Source of the DNA: Pseudofabraea citricarpa
Taxonomy: Eukaryota > Ascomycota > Leotiomycetes > Helotiales > Dermateaceae
Assembly (NCBI GenBank): GCA_029641185.1
Contig: JAPWGK010000009.1
Span: 818,501-882,500 of the forward strand
DNA: 64,000 nt
Direction: 5' to 3'
Shown here: positions 12,693 through 25,438 of the stretch, piece after piece
Layout of the letters: the number at the start of each line of letters is the position of its first letter
Numbering within the stretch: the stretch's first letter is position 1
Notes under the pieces: model-generated
The model's input: only the letters and a program-made list of their open reading frames with translations
Database searches by the model: none
What the model was told of the DNA's origin: nothing
Position numbers and translations under genes: made by a program

Positions 12693-14699
12693 ACTCTATC
12701 CAAGAAAAGGTCAACCCCATCTTTTGCTCTTCTCCATCGTGATTCAAATCTTGATCTTGATTCCCATCAGGGTACGGCGGCAGTGAGTGACCAAAGCTTA
12801 ACCCCGCCGTCGCTCCCTTTTCCCTTATTTCCTAGCCTCCGAAACTCTATAATTCCAACATCTCCGAAAGCGAAAGAGCCAAGTATAGACAGATCCACGA
12901 CCGATAAGAATTAGCTTTTCTCCCGCCCCTAAAACATCACAAGCTTAACTGGAGGGAGCCTTGACCCAAGGCTTGTATGTCACACGTACGTCAATCAACT
13001 GACACCTTCTCTACTGCAGCATCTTTTTCTTTTTTGGCTCTTGACCTCTTCGCTTTAGTCGTTTTGCGACTTTCCAGAACCCCTTCTTCCACAGCCACCA
13101 TTTTTTCTTTTTTTTTGCTTAACCCACCCTTCCCGCCTCGCCGGAACCTATTTAGATCCCGACCTTTCGTGATCTTGACGTACGAAATACACGGTACTTG
13201 ATCGGCACATTCTGGGGGCGCGGCTTGGGGTTTGGATCTCTTGTTTCGTTTCATTCGTTTGGTTTCGAGGCAGCCTGGGAGACGGATTTAAGGTGCTGTG
13301 CTGCGGCGGCGTGGTCGACAAGGAACTTGTTCGCTGGAGGTTGGTAAGATGTGTTTTCTGGTACCCCGTGGGACCCCCTTGGTACCACCTGTGCCGCGTG
13401 GTTTCTGGGAAGAGGGAATGGATCCTGGGGTTCGTTGTATGTCACGGAGGACCTCTCCCACAAATCCCAAGCGCCCAAGGAGAATAATGGGAAGAGATCT
13501 CCCCCTCTCCCCCTTCTCCCCCGCCCGACTGCGACCTGCGTTGCTTTCTTTGGTACCTCTTGGGTCGCAGTTGGATTTGATGACCGTACAGCATAAGATG
13601 GAGGATCCTCGCAGAGCATCCTGCGCCGCGAGGAAGAGCCAGAGCCAGACGGACAGGAACCAGAACCAAAACCAGAGACCAGAGACCAGAGAGATACATC
13701 CATGGACGCGTCATCCACCATGCTCCGATACCGTGATTTCTGTCTCCCCGTCCCCCCCCCCCCAAATCCTCCATGCCATGGCCATCAGGAATCCGGAGTG
13801 AGAGATAGAGAGCCGGAAGCTGGAAGGGGTAAGGATGAGAGGGGCTGCGAGGGGTTTGTACGTACAGAGCACTGAGCAGAGAGGCTCACCTGGCTCGGGA
13901 CATGTTTCTACCCGCCTACGACCCTATAACCCTACCCTGGCTCACAGCCATGTGCGCAGCATGGTTATGTATGTACAATATACGAGAAGCGAGCGGCGTA
14001 GCTACAGTAGAGCTGGAGCTAGCTCGACGGGCAAGACTGGGAATTTCCCTCTCGAGCAGCTCGCTGCTGTCCTTTTTTCTTTTCTTGGGTACGGAGTAAG
14101 TCATAGAGGGCGGGCTATCATCATGATTGCTGCACAGTAGCTCTGGAGGAATCTGCGCCCCTGTACCCTCCTCCCACACTCTCTCGAGCAAGCGGAGTGC
14201 CGTGGTGCTCGTCGACCTTAGCGAGTTCCGGATCCTCATTCGCGGGTGCGGCGAGGACCCATTTCGTGCATCGCTCTGGGCGGCGGGCTTGGGAAATGGC
14301 TAAGATATGTGATCAGTGGCGTGCGGCGTGGGCGGAAGTGAGCAGTGGGCAGTGGGCTTCCTCAGAGTTTCTCGACACGATGCGTTACGCCGTCCCCGAC
14401 CGTTGTTGATTTCAAATCTGTCGAGCGTTGGACGGATGGCTTTTTTTCTGGCTTGCTTGTAAGGGAGCTATCATAATACCTCAACGTGATATACCTGGGA
14501 TTAGGACCTTTCCGGGGAAGGCTGATAGTTAGCTCGTGGGATCGAAGACGATGAACAAATCCGTCGATCTTTCTTGGGTTCTGAGCTTGTTTCTTTGGGG
14601 GAGGTTGGGAAATGCTGATTCTAGCTATTCATTTACCTTGTCCTGAAAGAAGAGAGCAAGGAAACTAGAATTGGCTGTTCGGTCTCATGTTCTGGAGAG

Positions 14700-17479
14700 A
14701 CGTTGTTCATGTTACCTGACTCCCTTTTTCTCAGACAGATGTATTCTTCTGCATTATCAGAGTCACTCTTCCCCGTAGTCGAGATTATGCTAGGTCCTTG
14801 GCTCTAATGGAGCATATAGTAATACAAAGCTTAATTATAAGGCACCACTTCATTATAGATGCTAGCATAGAAGTGTAATATAAAGTGACTCCACTCCACA
14901 TAACTTCATAAGTGGACCCGGGTACCAGAACCCCAAACTTGCTTGGTATTGTGAGCCGCCCTCCCTTTGTGCAATGTGATAGATGCCATACAGAAGACTC
15001 AGTATCTGAAAACTTCAAATCATGAAATCTTTGATCTTAGAAGCTATGTAGATTCCTAGATATGCGAATGGTAACGAGCGTCGCTTAACAATATCAACCG
15101 GAATTAGACATATAGATTCCACGCATCAAGCAATGAGTATCGTAGAGACGAGGCTCGCGAATACGTATAAATACAAGCTTGTTGGATACCCTGACCTTCC
15201 AAGGTATTACCAATGTTATTATATATACCATGATATACCGCGGGCTCAGATGTTGAACCTTGTAACATGATGATACGTTCCTTCGTCGCCACAAGACTTC
15301 CAAGAGACATAACAATGTTCTTCAAACCAAGCACTTATCCGAGTTATCACGCTACATAAATATATTAGAGCATTTACTCAGATCTCAGATACCGAGCTTC
15401 AGTTGCCACCTATCGTGCCATGACAAGAAAGGAAGATACGTATAACAAGCAGACGAACCGCTTCGGCACTTTGATCTGGGTTTCAAGAACCGTGATAACA
15501 TTAGCAGCTGGTCAAGGTCAAGATTATAGTCTGAAGGAGATACGGCTCAGAGGATTGCGGTAGGGAGTTTAGCTAGGGGTCAAGACTGTGATATGGAAGG
15601 TCCTGTTTCTGATTGTTTCTAGCAAATCTCGTACAAGAATCAAAGTTCTCGAAATAGGGCTTGTAATAGGAATATCTACATTTGATCTTAAACATATGAA
15701 TGCAATCACTGCTATCAACCGATTAAGATATCAAAGCTTCGGATCCGTAAGTTATATCTATCATAAGTAAGTAGCTAGCGCATATGTACAAATAATTTGG
15801 TTAGCAGTTTGATGCAAAGTTTAAACAAGTAGAGGTTCTCTGCCAGAAACTTGATATATAACTGGCGTGTCTCGCGCAGAACGATAGAGGCTATCTGTAT
15901 CCTCTATATTTATCCTCGAATATCCACAAATGGTTGATGGGTTTAATTTATATGCTTTCTTTATTTTGACGGCAAATATCTGTGATAGCACCTACAGGGT
16001 ATTATTAGGGCGCTCTAATTTGTACGAGCCTCGCCATACCTGATCTAGGGACCCGTTAATCTTTGATTAGCTGGTAACTCTATTATAGTTAGGATATCCT
16101 AGTACCTGACTTTTATATGTATAGCCATATAACTATATAACCATATAACTATACCACCTACTATATATCGTATATCATATAATTATATAAATATTTGGTT
16201 TAATAAGATATATATATAGCGCTTTGAATAGCTTTCATCTTTATAAAATATTATATAAGTAGATCTACTTCGAATAAGTAAATCTCACGGATATTAGTAG
16301 ATCTTTATAAGGCCCCACTTACGTGTAGATAAGCGAAGCCTTATACGGCTCTTATAACGATACTATAGAATATATCACCCTTATAGCGCTATATAAGTAT
16401 TGTCGCAGATATTTGAAACTATTTAAGGTATTATTTTAGGTATTTGCCGTTATTTTAAACCAAGCATCTGCTAACTGTATACTCTATCCGACCCTGGTAA
16501 TTAAAAAGCCACCCTACTACACTATGTACTAGGAAAATAAGTTTCTCTTATAATATTTCTACTACATTCTAGTATTTCGACTACAAAGGGTCCAGAAGTT
16601 AAGCGAGGGGATTTAAATCCACTTTTCCTCTATCTCTTTCGCAAGCCCTTCATCTTATTCCTATAGAGATAACCTGCCAGTTGATAATTAGTAAAATCAA
16701 GGAGGAGGTCACGGCCTAATATATCCTATTAGGAGCATATTCACACATAGGGAGAATATCACCACCCTCGAATAACCGTTGGTTTTATCACGAATCTTTT
16801 GTCTGTCATATTATAAAAGATAATTTCAACCTTGCTATCCGGTCGGATAAGAACCCTAGCTGATATCCTGCTATTATATAAGTGAAACAGGGCGAGATTG
16901 GAGGTTTGCTTCTGCCCGAGAGGGTGACGAGCGAAGTTATATATATTACTATTATCTCCTGCAAGAGTAGTCGAGCCTGTGACAGAGACAACTCCCGAGG
17001 ACGAGAATCGTATAGTATTCAAAATAGCTAAGGATCTATATCTATAAACTAGAAGACGTCGAGATATTGCTACTATACATTTAGTCTTAATTATCTCATC
17101 ACCAAGAACTATAATAACGCAAGAGTCTATTCTACTGAAAATGGGTATATAGCATTGTTTCCTACGCGTACCAGTAATAATTGATACCCACAAGTTATCC
17201 AAATTACATGAATACTTAAGAGTATATATCTGTCCAATGAGTGGATGATAGACTGCAGAAAAAAAGTCATGATCTAATATCCATTCTGATAAATGGATTT
17301 CCTAAAACTCCCGCTAAATACCAGACCATACCCTCGTATATCGCTAAATTCAAAAGAGTGAAATCATGTATCGTAAGACATGGTGAAGCGACCATCGAGG
17401 TCGCTATGTGGCCCTAGCCCGCAAGGGAATAGACGAACCCGATAATATAATAGATGATGCCATACCTAGTAGACAGGCA
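14700..17479. other. AT-rich island, RIP-like, transposon graveyard
   Basis: Base composition shifts sharply to A+T with very many TA steps (for example 16080-16400). This is the pattern expected from repeat-induced point mutation of repeats in Pezizomycotina. Apart from one degenerate frame (16759-17202) nothing codes for a recognisable protein. Terminal repeats were not found by eye. RIP is an inference; dinucleotide indices were not computed. Confidence 0.65.
16738..17202 (-). pseudogene. Degenerate retrotransposon polyprotein fragment, possibly Ty1/copia
   Basis: An open frame of about 147 codons survives in the AT-rich island. Its first half has an order reminiscent of the copia protease region: a Trp near the start, a FSRIDSC block, then VIIVLGDEI resembling the conserved 'LGD' step. 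Its second half (SIRPDSKVEIIFYN-like words with a divergent start) could be the pre-integrase region. The catalytic Asp-Ser-Gly triad is not intact and no reverse transcriptase or integrase frame is seen next to it. Family assignment is tentative; it could instead be a fragment of an unrelated repeat. Confidence 0.35.
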
Positions 17480-18709
17480 CTAGCTCTCAAGAAACCCTTT
17501 CGGGTTCGTGGCATCTTTTATCGATGTGATTTTCGTCATGTATTCTGGCCAATGGTTCTCATCGTCCACCACAAATGGATATTCGTTGAGATCTGCAAAT
17601 TGCTCTTCGTCTGTTTGTGTTTTCTGTGACACATTTGCGTTGCTGGGCTCTTGTGATGTCCTCACTTTGGTGGCGGTTGATCCGAGGATTACTGGCATGT
17701 AGCGTGAGAAGAATAGCCGTGTAGGTGGGATCGAAGCGCAAATCTGGATAGGTAAGTAAAAAGCGAGGGAACAATTTAACAGCAAGTACTTACAATACCA
17801 ACGTATAATTCAATACAGCTTGTTATCCAAACAGGATAGGCTGTCCATGTAGGATCATATGACACCGAGAACCTATATGTGTATACAGTTCTTGCGATAC
17901 CGCAACAGCAAACACAAAAGCCTGCACCAAAGAGCCCCATCACAATTGTTCTTTGACGTGATTGTAGTTGTAGCCGACACACAGGGCGAATAGGCAGGCT
18001 CACAACGATAAAGTCTGCGATTGTGTTCAAGATGCCAGCGACAAGGAGATTGGCGACTCGATTTATGCAATTTGGTTGTGGCTCGACCGAGAGTTTCCAG
18101 TAATCAGAAGGAGGTCTGGATACTAGTTAGAGATATCGGGTAGGATGAGAAACGACTAACCTGCATTGAAAAATGACAATAGTGCAGAAGATCATCCCTT
18201 GCACAGTAATTAAGACCATGGCAGCATTAGCGAGCTTATTCATGAATTGATTTTTCGTCGTTAGAATACGGCGAATCAACGCAAGCATCGACAACCGTGT
18301 CGCTGTAGTTGCGAGAGCAAAAACGGTCTCCGAAGCAATTTCCAGCTTCAACCCTAAAATCACATTGGATAAAGGTTGGTCGTAGATATGCCGATGAATT
18401 CCTAATTTCAATTGGGCAAAGACACTAAGCAACATGAAGGCGGTGGTAGGAATCTGGGAACACATTCAGCCTCTAGTATAAATCCAAACTAGTGCTACAG
18501 ATACATACCAGAGCTAGTAGAATTAAAGTATCGTCTAACCCGAAGCTTTTGGAAAGATGACATCGCGTGAAGATCCGTAGACCAACTACGAGTAGCATTA
18601 AAGGAAACAGAACTAGGTTTATAATAATACCCTCTGGGCCTCTGCCCGCAGGGCTATCATAGTTTGGTGCAGGCCATGATGCGAGAACATCTAAAGGAGG
18701 AATTTGCAT
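17480..18709 (-). CDS. PTH11-like / fungal rhodopsin-fold seven-transmembrane protein
   Basis: Four exons: 18709-18509, 18453-18161, 18115-17794 and 17743-17480 (359 aa). Introns are 55, 45 and 50 nt. Seven hydrophobic segments can be counted: TM1 GIIINLVLFPLMLLVVGLRI, TM2 around the first intron (FGLDDTLILLAL), TM3 SETVFALATTATRLSML, TM4 ending in VIFQC, TM5 LLVAGILNTIADFIVVSLP, TM6 FGAGFCVCCCGIARTVYTY, and TM7 WITSCIELYVGI. Family hallmarks are the FGLDD step, the QCRPPSDYW motif built across intron 2, and the ICASIPPTR segment after TM7, followed by a hydrophilic tail of about 80 residues. The family includes PTH11-type receptors and many orphan members; ligand and role are unknown. It sits at the edge of the AT-rich island. 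Confidence 0.88.
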
Positions 18710-21076
18710 AGTAGATAAATGGTAAAATAGAAGTTTGGCACAGTTGACCTGCGTACAGAAGGATACTCAAGAGGGAACCTAGCAGAAGGGTCCGTTAAGC
18801 AGTACATCAAATATTTGAAGAAAGTCTCAGCAATGAAGTACTGTCAGGGGGCCAGTGCTTAACATAGTCTGCCTTGGTTGTAAGCAGGTTTGGAGCCGTC
18901 CACAACAAATGGCAGGGTCATTTGAGAATCTCGTAAGGTCTTTGTAAAGTGGAGCTTCCAGATAGATCACTATCCCCTTGCCAGTACATGGATCAACACT
19001 AGCCATCTCGCAGAACACAGACCAGACGATGTCACTTGCGCCAGTTTGTCAGGTTGATCTGCCGTCGGATTGACTCAATGTAGATCCGGGCAAAGAGTTT
19101 CAAGCATGCTGTGCGCACTCCACGTGCAGCTGTGCAGTCCTGGGATGATTGTGCCCTTGTAGTTAGAAGTGGAAGATCCGAAGGACTGGGGTCCCAAATC
19201 TTGATGATTGGCTTTTTGAGGGTCTAGAATGATATACATGTTGCCGAGGATTCTGTTGTCCCATGTCTGTACATGATGGGTTAATGACTATCACATAGCG
19301 CACGCATCATGACACTCGTTTGGCAGTTTGTGATTGTTTCAATGAAGATGCTAAGGTTAATTCTCCACTGTCAAAATGAGTTGGCAGGTGAGATTGACTT
19401 AGATAGCGTTCTTGGAGGGACGAAATGCGATGGCACAGACGGGATGTCAACACACGGCATGACGGGAGGCTAACGCTTTGACTTAACATAGCGACTATGA
19501 GCAGACCAGATATACTCGACAACGGTAATCTGGAAACATCCCCGGTTTTAAGTATCCATTGCGTGCCGTTGGACCCCGGAAATGACAGAACTGGTGGTGG
19601 CCAGTGGTGGCTATGTTTCTGTTCCGAGTAAGGAATATTTGGTTCCGAGTCAATCGAGAAGATCAGAGAAAGAAGCTAATCTGACTGCAAGCATTTCCTT
19701 TTCGGGACACGATAGTCGACGCGGATCAAACGCTTCGGTGAACCAGAAGCTGCAGGAGCCCGAATGCCAAACCGAAGCCAGCCGTGATTATGAGAACAGA
19801 ACCGTCCCTTTTTTGTTCTTTCCCTATTGCTCCACGATGCCCACTAGGACGGCAATGCGCAAAGTCGCATGTGGACTTTGGTGGCTGAGACGGTGATCAA
19901 TGACTTTCGTGATACTTTTATCTCGCAAGTATCTCGCATGTCTCTGGAACACGTCTTCAGACAGATCTTGATCGCAGTCTCGGAACCCGAATCTCGTAGA
20001 AAAGAAAGTGTGTGTAGTGAGCTGTTTTGGTGACGAGAACCCGTGCTAGAATCATGGTGGGTGGAGGAGATCTGGAGAAATCTGCGGTTTCCAGTTATTT
20101 TTCGGATGCATGTATGTGGATGCTGCCCCGCACTGTCTCAAACACAAAAAGCCCGACTCCCTCTCGAAGTCTAGAACCTTGCCGTCGCTTCATTCTCAAA
20201 GAGTTGTACGGTACAAGACAAGTACGGTACGGTATCAAGGCGTGTTTCGCTAGTCTTTTCTCTGTCCTGTATATGATCGATGTCTGCCCCTGACGCAGAT
20301 GTGAGCCTTCCAAGAGCCAGCTTCTAGACCAGAGCGCTTGGTGATTGTGATGGTGGTTGTCATTGTCCTACAAGAGCACCTAGTCGCGTGTCGGCAGACG
20401 CGCTGATTCCGCTGAATTCAGTTGTCTTGGTTCAGTAATTTGCTCTCTCCACGAAGCTTGAATTGCCACAAAGGATCATGACCGGCGCAACTCTGGCTTG
20501 GAGGATGGCTGATTGCTGGACCCTCCCGCGGCGCCTGACTGGCTGTTGGCATCGACCCATGGTCAACGACTCTCCACCATGAAAGCCGTGCATCGTACTC
20601 GGTCATATCAAGAGACGTGATGAAGGGTCGCATGATGATTCCGATGCCAGGCTCAGTCCGTTTCCTCACATGCTGTGTTCTTGGGAATCTGCCCACGTGT
20701 GCAGGTGGGAGACTTGGGAGAGAGGTTTGTGTGGTGAAGGGGGTGAAGGCGTTCTCCGCGACGGTCACACTGTTTTTTTGGGCGCGGGTTAGCGAGCCAG
20801 AGAGGAGCCAGATAGCGACCCCAAGCTGCACCCAGACTAACCCAGACTTCCTCGGCGCGCCCCAGGATAGGCTAGAAAACGCCAAGGCTAAACTGCTCAC
20901 CGACCTTAGGTTCACTTGTCAATAACGTGAGTCCCTCGATCATGCCTGTACCCGCAGCACCTTCTTTATATCTTCAATCTCCTCCGCTCGAGTGAGAGTG
21001 AGCCTGAGACTGAGATTGAGAGTCAGCGCGAGCAGGAGAGCAGCACCACATCTGTCCCATACCTCAATCGCCAGCC
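18710..21076. other. Intergenic region between receptor-like gene and antiporter
   Basis: Carries the promoters of two divergent genes. Several open frames of 70-165 codons exist (for example 19582-19896 plus and 20418-20915 minus), but none has recognisable motifs, splice-supported extension or plausible composition. The last 140 bp before 21077 are rich in GAGA and CTCC words, typical of a fungal 5' UTR. Confidence 0.55.
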
Positions 21077-24000
21077 ATGTCGTCCATCATCGCCTCTGTC
21101 GTGACTACGACTGTCACCGCAGCCTCTAGGGCAGCCTCTGCCACTTCCACGCTCCGAGCAGCTCCCCAAGGAGGAGTTATTGAGGGTCTCAATCCTGCCA
21201 CGTACAATGCCAGCAAACCCATTATTCTCTTTATCATTCAGGTACGTCTGTCAAAAGAACTTGCAGCACAGGAACGTGGCAAGCCCTGCAAGCTACCGTC
21301 TGAACCCCACTATCTTCGTGTACAAGGCTGCGACGTCTTAAGTATGAGGCTGCACAACAACAACAGCCTTCTCTCTTGTCAAACCATGTCTCTAGATCAG
21401 GTGTTAACCAGGCATACAGGCTGCACTTATTATCATCTTCTGCCGTATCCTCCATTGGCCTCTATCTAAGCTCCGACAACCTCGAGTCATTGCCGAAGTC
21501 ATCGGTGGAATCATTCTTGGGCCTTCCGTGATGATGCGGATACCTGGGTTCAAAGATTCTATATTCCCGACTGCGTCCATGCCCATATTAAACCTGGTCG
21601 CTAATCTGGGCTTAATTCTGTTTTTGTTTCTGGTAGCACTGGAAGTCGACATGCGCATGTTTATGCAAAATTGGCGAATTGCGCTCAGCGTAGGACTGGC
21701 AGGAATGCTATTACCCTTTGGACTCGGTGTGGCCATCGCCTATGGTCTCTACCACCAATTCCGAACAGACGAAGGAATTGTACATATTAGTTTTGGGGTG
21801 TATGCGTTGTTCATTGGAACGGCTCTATCGATCACTGCCTTTCCGGTTCTATGTCGAATTCTTACCGAGCTAAACTTATTGTCAACCCCAGTTGGTGTCA
21901 CCGTGTTGGCTGCTGGTGTCGGAAACGATGTGACTGGATGGATTTTGCTTGCACTCTGTGTAGCCCTAGTTAACAATGGCTCAGGACTGACAGCCTTGTG
22001 GGTGTTGCTTTGTTGCGTTGGCTGGATTCTGTTTTTGGTCTACGCCATACGTCCAGGCTTTCTCTACATGCTTCGACGTACTGGTAGTATCCAGAATGGC
22101 CCAACTCAAACAATGGTTGCTGTTACCATTCTGCTCGTTTTGATTTCTGCTTGGTTCACGGAAATCATTGGTGTTCACGCTATTTTCGGAGGTAGGCATT
22201 GTAATTTTCTTGAAATTAATATCTGCTGATCAGACTTACACAGGATTTCTTGTTGGGCTTATTTGTCCCCACGATGGCGGTTTTGCAATAAAGCTCACAG
22301 AAAAGATTGAAGATCTAGTAACGGTCCTTTTCCTTCCACTATATTTCGCGCTTTCTGGATTAAACACCGATATTGGTCTACTTAATGATGGCTTAACATG
22401 GGGTTACGTTGTTGGTGTCTGTGCTGTAGCTTTCAGTGGCAAGATCATTGGCGGTACCCTTGCTGCTCGGGCATGTAAGCTCGTTTGGAGAGAGAGTCTT
22501 GCCATTGGTGTTTTGATGAGTTGTAAAGGTCTTGTAGAACTGATTGTCTTGGTATGTATAAGGATAAACAACTGCTCGAACCCTGCTAATATCAAATCAG
22601 AATATTGGTCTCCAAGCGAAGATTTTATCAACACGAACTTTCACTATCTTTGTCGTCATGGCTCTTATAACGACCGTTTCAACTACCCCATTGACTTCTT
22701 GGATCTATCCTCCATGGTATCAGAAAAAGCTTGATGCATGGAAGAGAGGTGAAATTGATTGGGATGGTAATGCTCTTCAATCGGGAGACGAAAGCACCCG
22801 TGCTTCAGTTGAAAAGTTACAAGACACTCAAGTTCGTCGACTCCTAGTTTATCTTAGACTAGACAGCTTGCCTAGTGTTTTCACATTTATTGCTCTTTTG
22901 GGTGGTGACCCATCTACCACCACTACAAAAACGCACAAGTCTAAAGCAGAACTACACACAGTCGACGAAGAGAAAGAAAGCTCGAGCGATTCGGCAGCTT
23001 CTAAGCCAAAACGTCCTTTGGAGGTTCACGGTATTCGCATTTTGGAACTTACTGAGCGTACATCATCGGTGATGCAGGTTTCCGAGTTAGACGAGTACAC
23101 AAATCAGGACCCGGTCGTTAACACATTCAAGACGTTTGCACAGCTTAACAATGTAGCCGTATCTGGTGGTATTACTGTTGTTCCTGAATCTTCTTACGCG
23201 GAAACACTCACTAGTAAAGCTTCTGACCTGCTTTCGGACTTGGTACTTATTCCTTGGAGTGAGACAGGCAGCATGACGGAAGGTGATCAGAACCTCCAAC
23301 TAAACGACCAAGATCGGTTCTCAAGTGGATCACATGCTAGCTTCATTTCAAATACCCTTCATACAGCTACTTGCAATATAGCAGTATTCATCAACCGAGG
23401 GTTTGGAGGACCAGCGAGAACAGAACCACGACCAGCAATCGCTAGGAATGTCAGCGCCCTCAGTCTACGCAGTCTGCGCAGTAACAAAGAATCGACCACA
23501 GTTCCTATCGCTGACCGAAGCCACCATGTATACTTTCCATTCTTCGGTGGTGTCGATGACCGCGCTGCCTTGAGATTTGTGCTTCAACTTGCTCAAAACA
23601 GTAACATCACCGTCACCATCGCACATTTTATCACAACTCTTTCATCATCTTCTAGTGGAAGCAAGGCACCTGAAGTCACTTCTGGAAATCTCTCCAGAAC
23701 AACTAGCAGACTGAGTGGTTCTGGTGTCACGGAAACCGTCGATACAGATTCATTGAATGCAGCTGCAGAAAGAGATGCTGCACTTCTCCATACACTTCGG
23801 GACTCGCTACCAGCCAAACTTTCAAGACGGGTCGTCTTCATCGAAGTGAAGACCTCGAGCCCATTGGCGGACTGTCTTGATCATGCCAAACAAGAGCTCG
23901 GACAATCACCTAAAAATTCAGGAGATCTAGTTGTGCTCGGACGAGGAAACCACGCATCTCTCAAAAGTGTAGGTGGCAGTGGTAATATCCCAGAGATCAA

Positions 24001-24097
24001 GAAGACCTTGGGAGTCGTAGCCGAATCTCTTATCAACAACGGTGCTAAAGGCAGCATTCTAGTTATGCAAGCCGGAGGCAAGGGTCTCGAGAACTAG
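21077..24097 (+). CDS. KHA1: K+/H+ antiporter, Kha1 family (CPA2)
   Basis: Four exons: 21077-21241, 21420-22191, 22244-22551 and 22601-24097 (913 aa). Introns are 178, 52 and 49 nt. The N-terminal 445 residues form a multi-spanning transporter core: KPIILFIIQ before the first intron, then LRQPRVIAEVIGGIILGPSV, the classic start of CPA2 exchangers. Next come VANLGLILFLFLVALEVD, the AAGVGNDVTGWILLALC segment with the Asn-Asp pair used in cation/proton exchange, and LIVLNIGLQ across intron 3. The roughly 470-residue hydrophilic C-terminus (from PWYQKKLDAWKRG) is typical of fungal Kha1 proteins. In yeast, Kha1 acts in Golgi-type membranes in K+ and pH homeostasis; the same role is inferred here. 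Intron 1 is unusually long for this window; its 178 nt are not a multiple of three, so retention shifts frame and stops at 21469. Confidence 0.92.
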
Positions 24098-25438
24098 ACT
24101 AGACAAGGGAAAGATTTAGGGGATTTAATCGGTTTTTTTTTTTCTTTTTTTCTTTTTTTTTTCACTCGGAGCTCTGGCGTAATAATACCTCACTTAGACA
24201 TGGTCTGAGATATCGATCATGTACCCTATGTCACTTATCACGCGCATTTGCACGTTATTGTATTACATGTACGCACGGATGTTTGTTGCATGCATGGTGA
24301 TTTTTGTTTTTTATGGATGGGATTGTGTGTCAGGTTGGCTTAGATTACCTGCCTAGTCCTGACGGACTGGGTTAATGAATAAATGGATGGAATGAAAAAT
24401 ACCCTGGTCAAATTGGCCGACCATGGATTGATTCTTGCTTCTCGAACACAATTCTTGTTGTCATGCATGCATGTCTATGTGATGGGATGGCAGCTATGAA
24501 TGAGTGAAAAAGTAAAAGACGGCAAGGGAAATATCCAAAACAGGAAATCCGGCGCATCTTTTAATCTGCATCTATCTCTACGTATCTCCCTCCATGGCTA
24601 TTGAGAATAATTGCTATTAATGCATGCATGAAACTATTACTAAAGCACACCACCATAACATACCAGTGATACCACCATACCCTTACTATGGATTCATCTC
24701 TGCCAGCTAGGTGGTAAGATGCACTCGCCAAAAAAGGAAGAAGAAAAACAGCAGTCGTCATGTTGATGCGTGATACAAGCAAGGTGCAGCACGGTACTGT
24801 TCCGCTCTTACTGACCTGGTGGTATTGGACACCAGGGGCTCTGGATAGCATTACTTGAAAAGGGTGATCAGGTAAGCTGCGTGCATGATGGTAAGAGACC
24901 GAAGAAGCTATGCATGCTGACCGATCGGGGTCTGCATCGAGAGTTACATACCTAGGGAGAAAGGCAAGGCTGTTAATAATTAATAATGAAGACGAGGCTA
25001 CATGGGCATTCGGACATATCGGCTGCACAACGACGAGGCCAGATGGTTAAATGATGTTTGAATGTAAATATTTATTGGAAATCAACGAAGTAGTATTTTA
25101 ATGATTGGACGGGGGTCACCATTCCGACCAGGCGGAGAGACACCACCTAAAGCATCGCGAAGCCATATTAAGACACACAAACCAAGGAAATGGACACACC
25201 CGCTACGCTGACCAACACCGAAGTGCCCAACAAAGACTCCCAAAGAGGCCTCGGAAAGGTACATCGCTGACGTCGCTAAAACACAAACATATAGGAAAAA
25301 TACAAGAAGCTTTTTAAAATCCACGGCAAGTAGCGTCATCAGTATGCCCCATGCACCCTGGTACTACTGCCTCCGAGGAGAGAGCCCATGAGAATTCTCT
25401 ACCCCCCAGTTCATGATGAGTTGCCGGTGACATTCAGT
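24098..25438. other. Convergent intergenic region (3' ends of KHA1 and CPC1)
   Basis: No gene seen. A T/C tract lies at 24133-24162 just after the KHA1 stop. GCATGC/CATGCATG words recur near 24288, 24463, 24620 and 24910. Several TAATAAT and TATTTATTG words near 25060-25080 could serve in 3'-end formation of the minus-strand CPC1 transcript. Confidence 0.55.
24133..24162. repeat. T-rich tract after KHA1
   Basis: Thirty bases of T interrupted by single C residues, about 35 bp after the stop codon. Confidence 0.85.

Larger units (their letters stand above)
3393..14700. other. About 11 kb gene desert, microsatellite-dense
   Basis: I find no gene, tRNA or recognisable transposon here. All open frames are short, and many run through simple repeats and so give runs of one amino acid. 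The DNA is dominated by GT, TGAC, CTGT, ATC, CAC, GGT, CATAC, GGA and poly-T tracts, listed separately. It lies upstream of the minus-strand bZIP gene and could be its extended promoter, long 5' leader or a non-coding transcript unit. Composition changes near 14.4-14.7 kb, where AT-rich DNA begins. Confidence 0.6.

Noticed and set aside
13251..13801. Overlapping plus and minus frames of 110-167 codons
   Set aside because: Composition is Pro/Arg/Ser noise, the frames overlap on both strands, and no splice-linked continuation was found.
20418..20915. 165-codon minus-strand frame with a hydrophobic start that could pass for a secreted protein
   Set aside because: No ATG at the start, no family resemblance, and it lies in the promoter zone of the antiporter gene.
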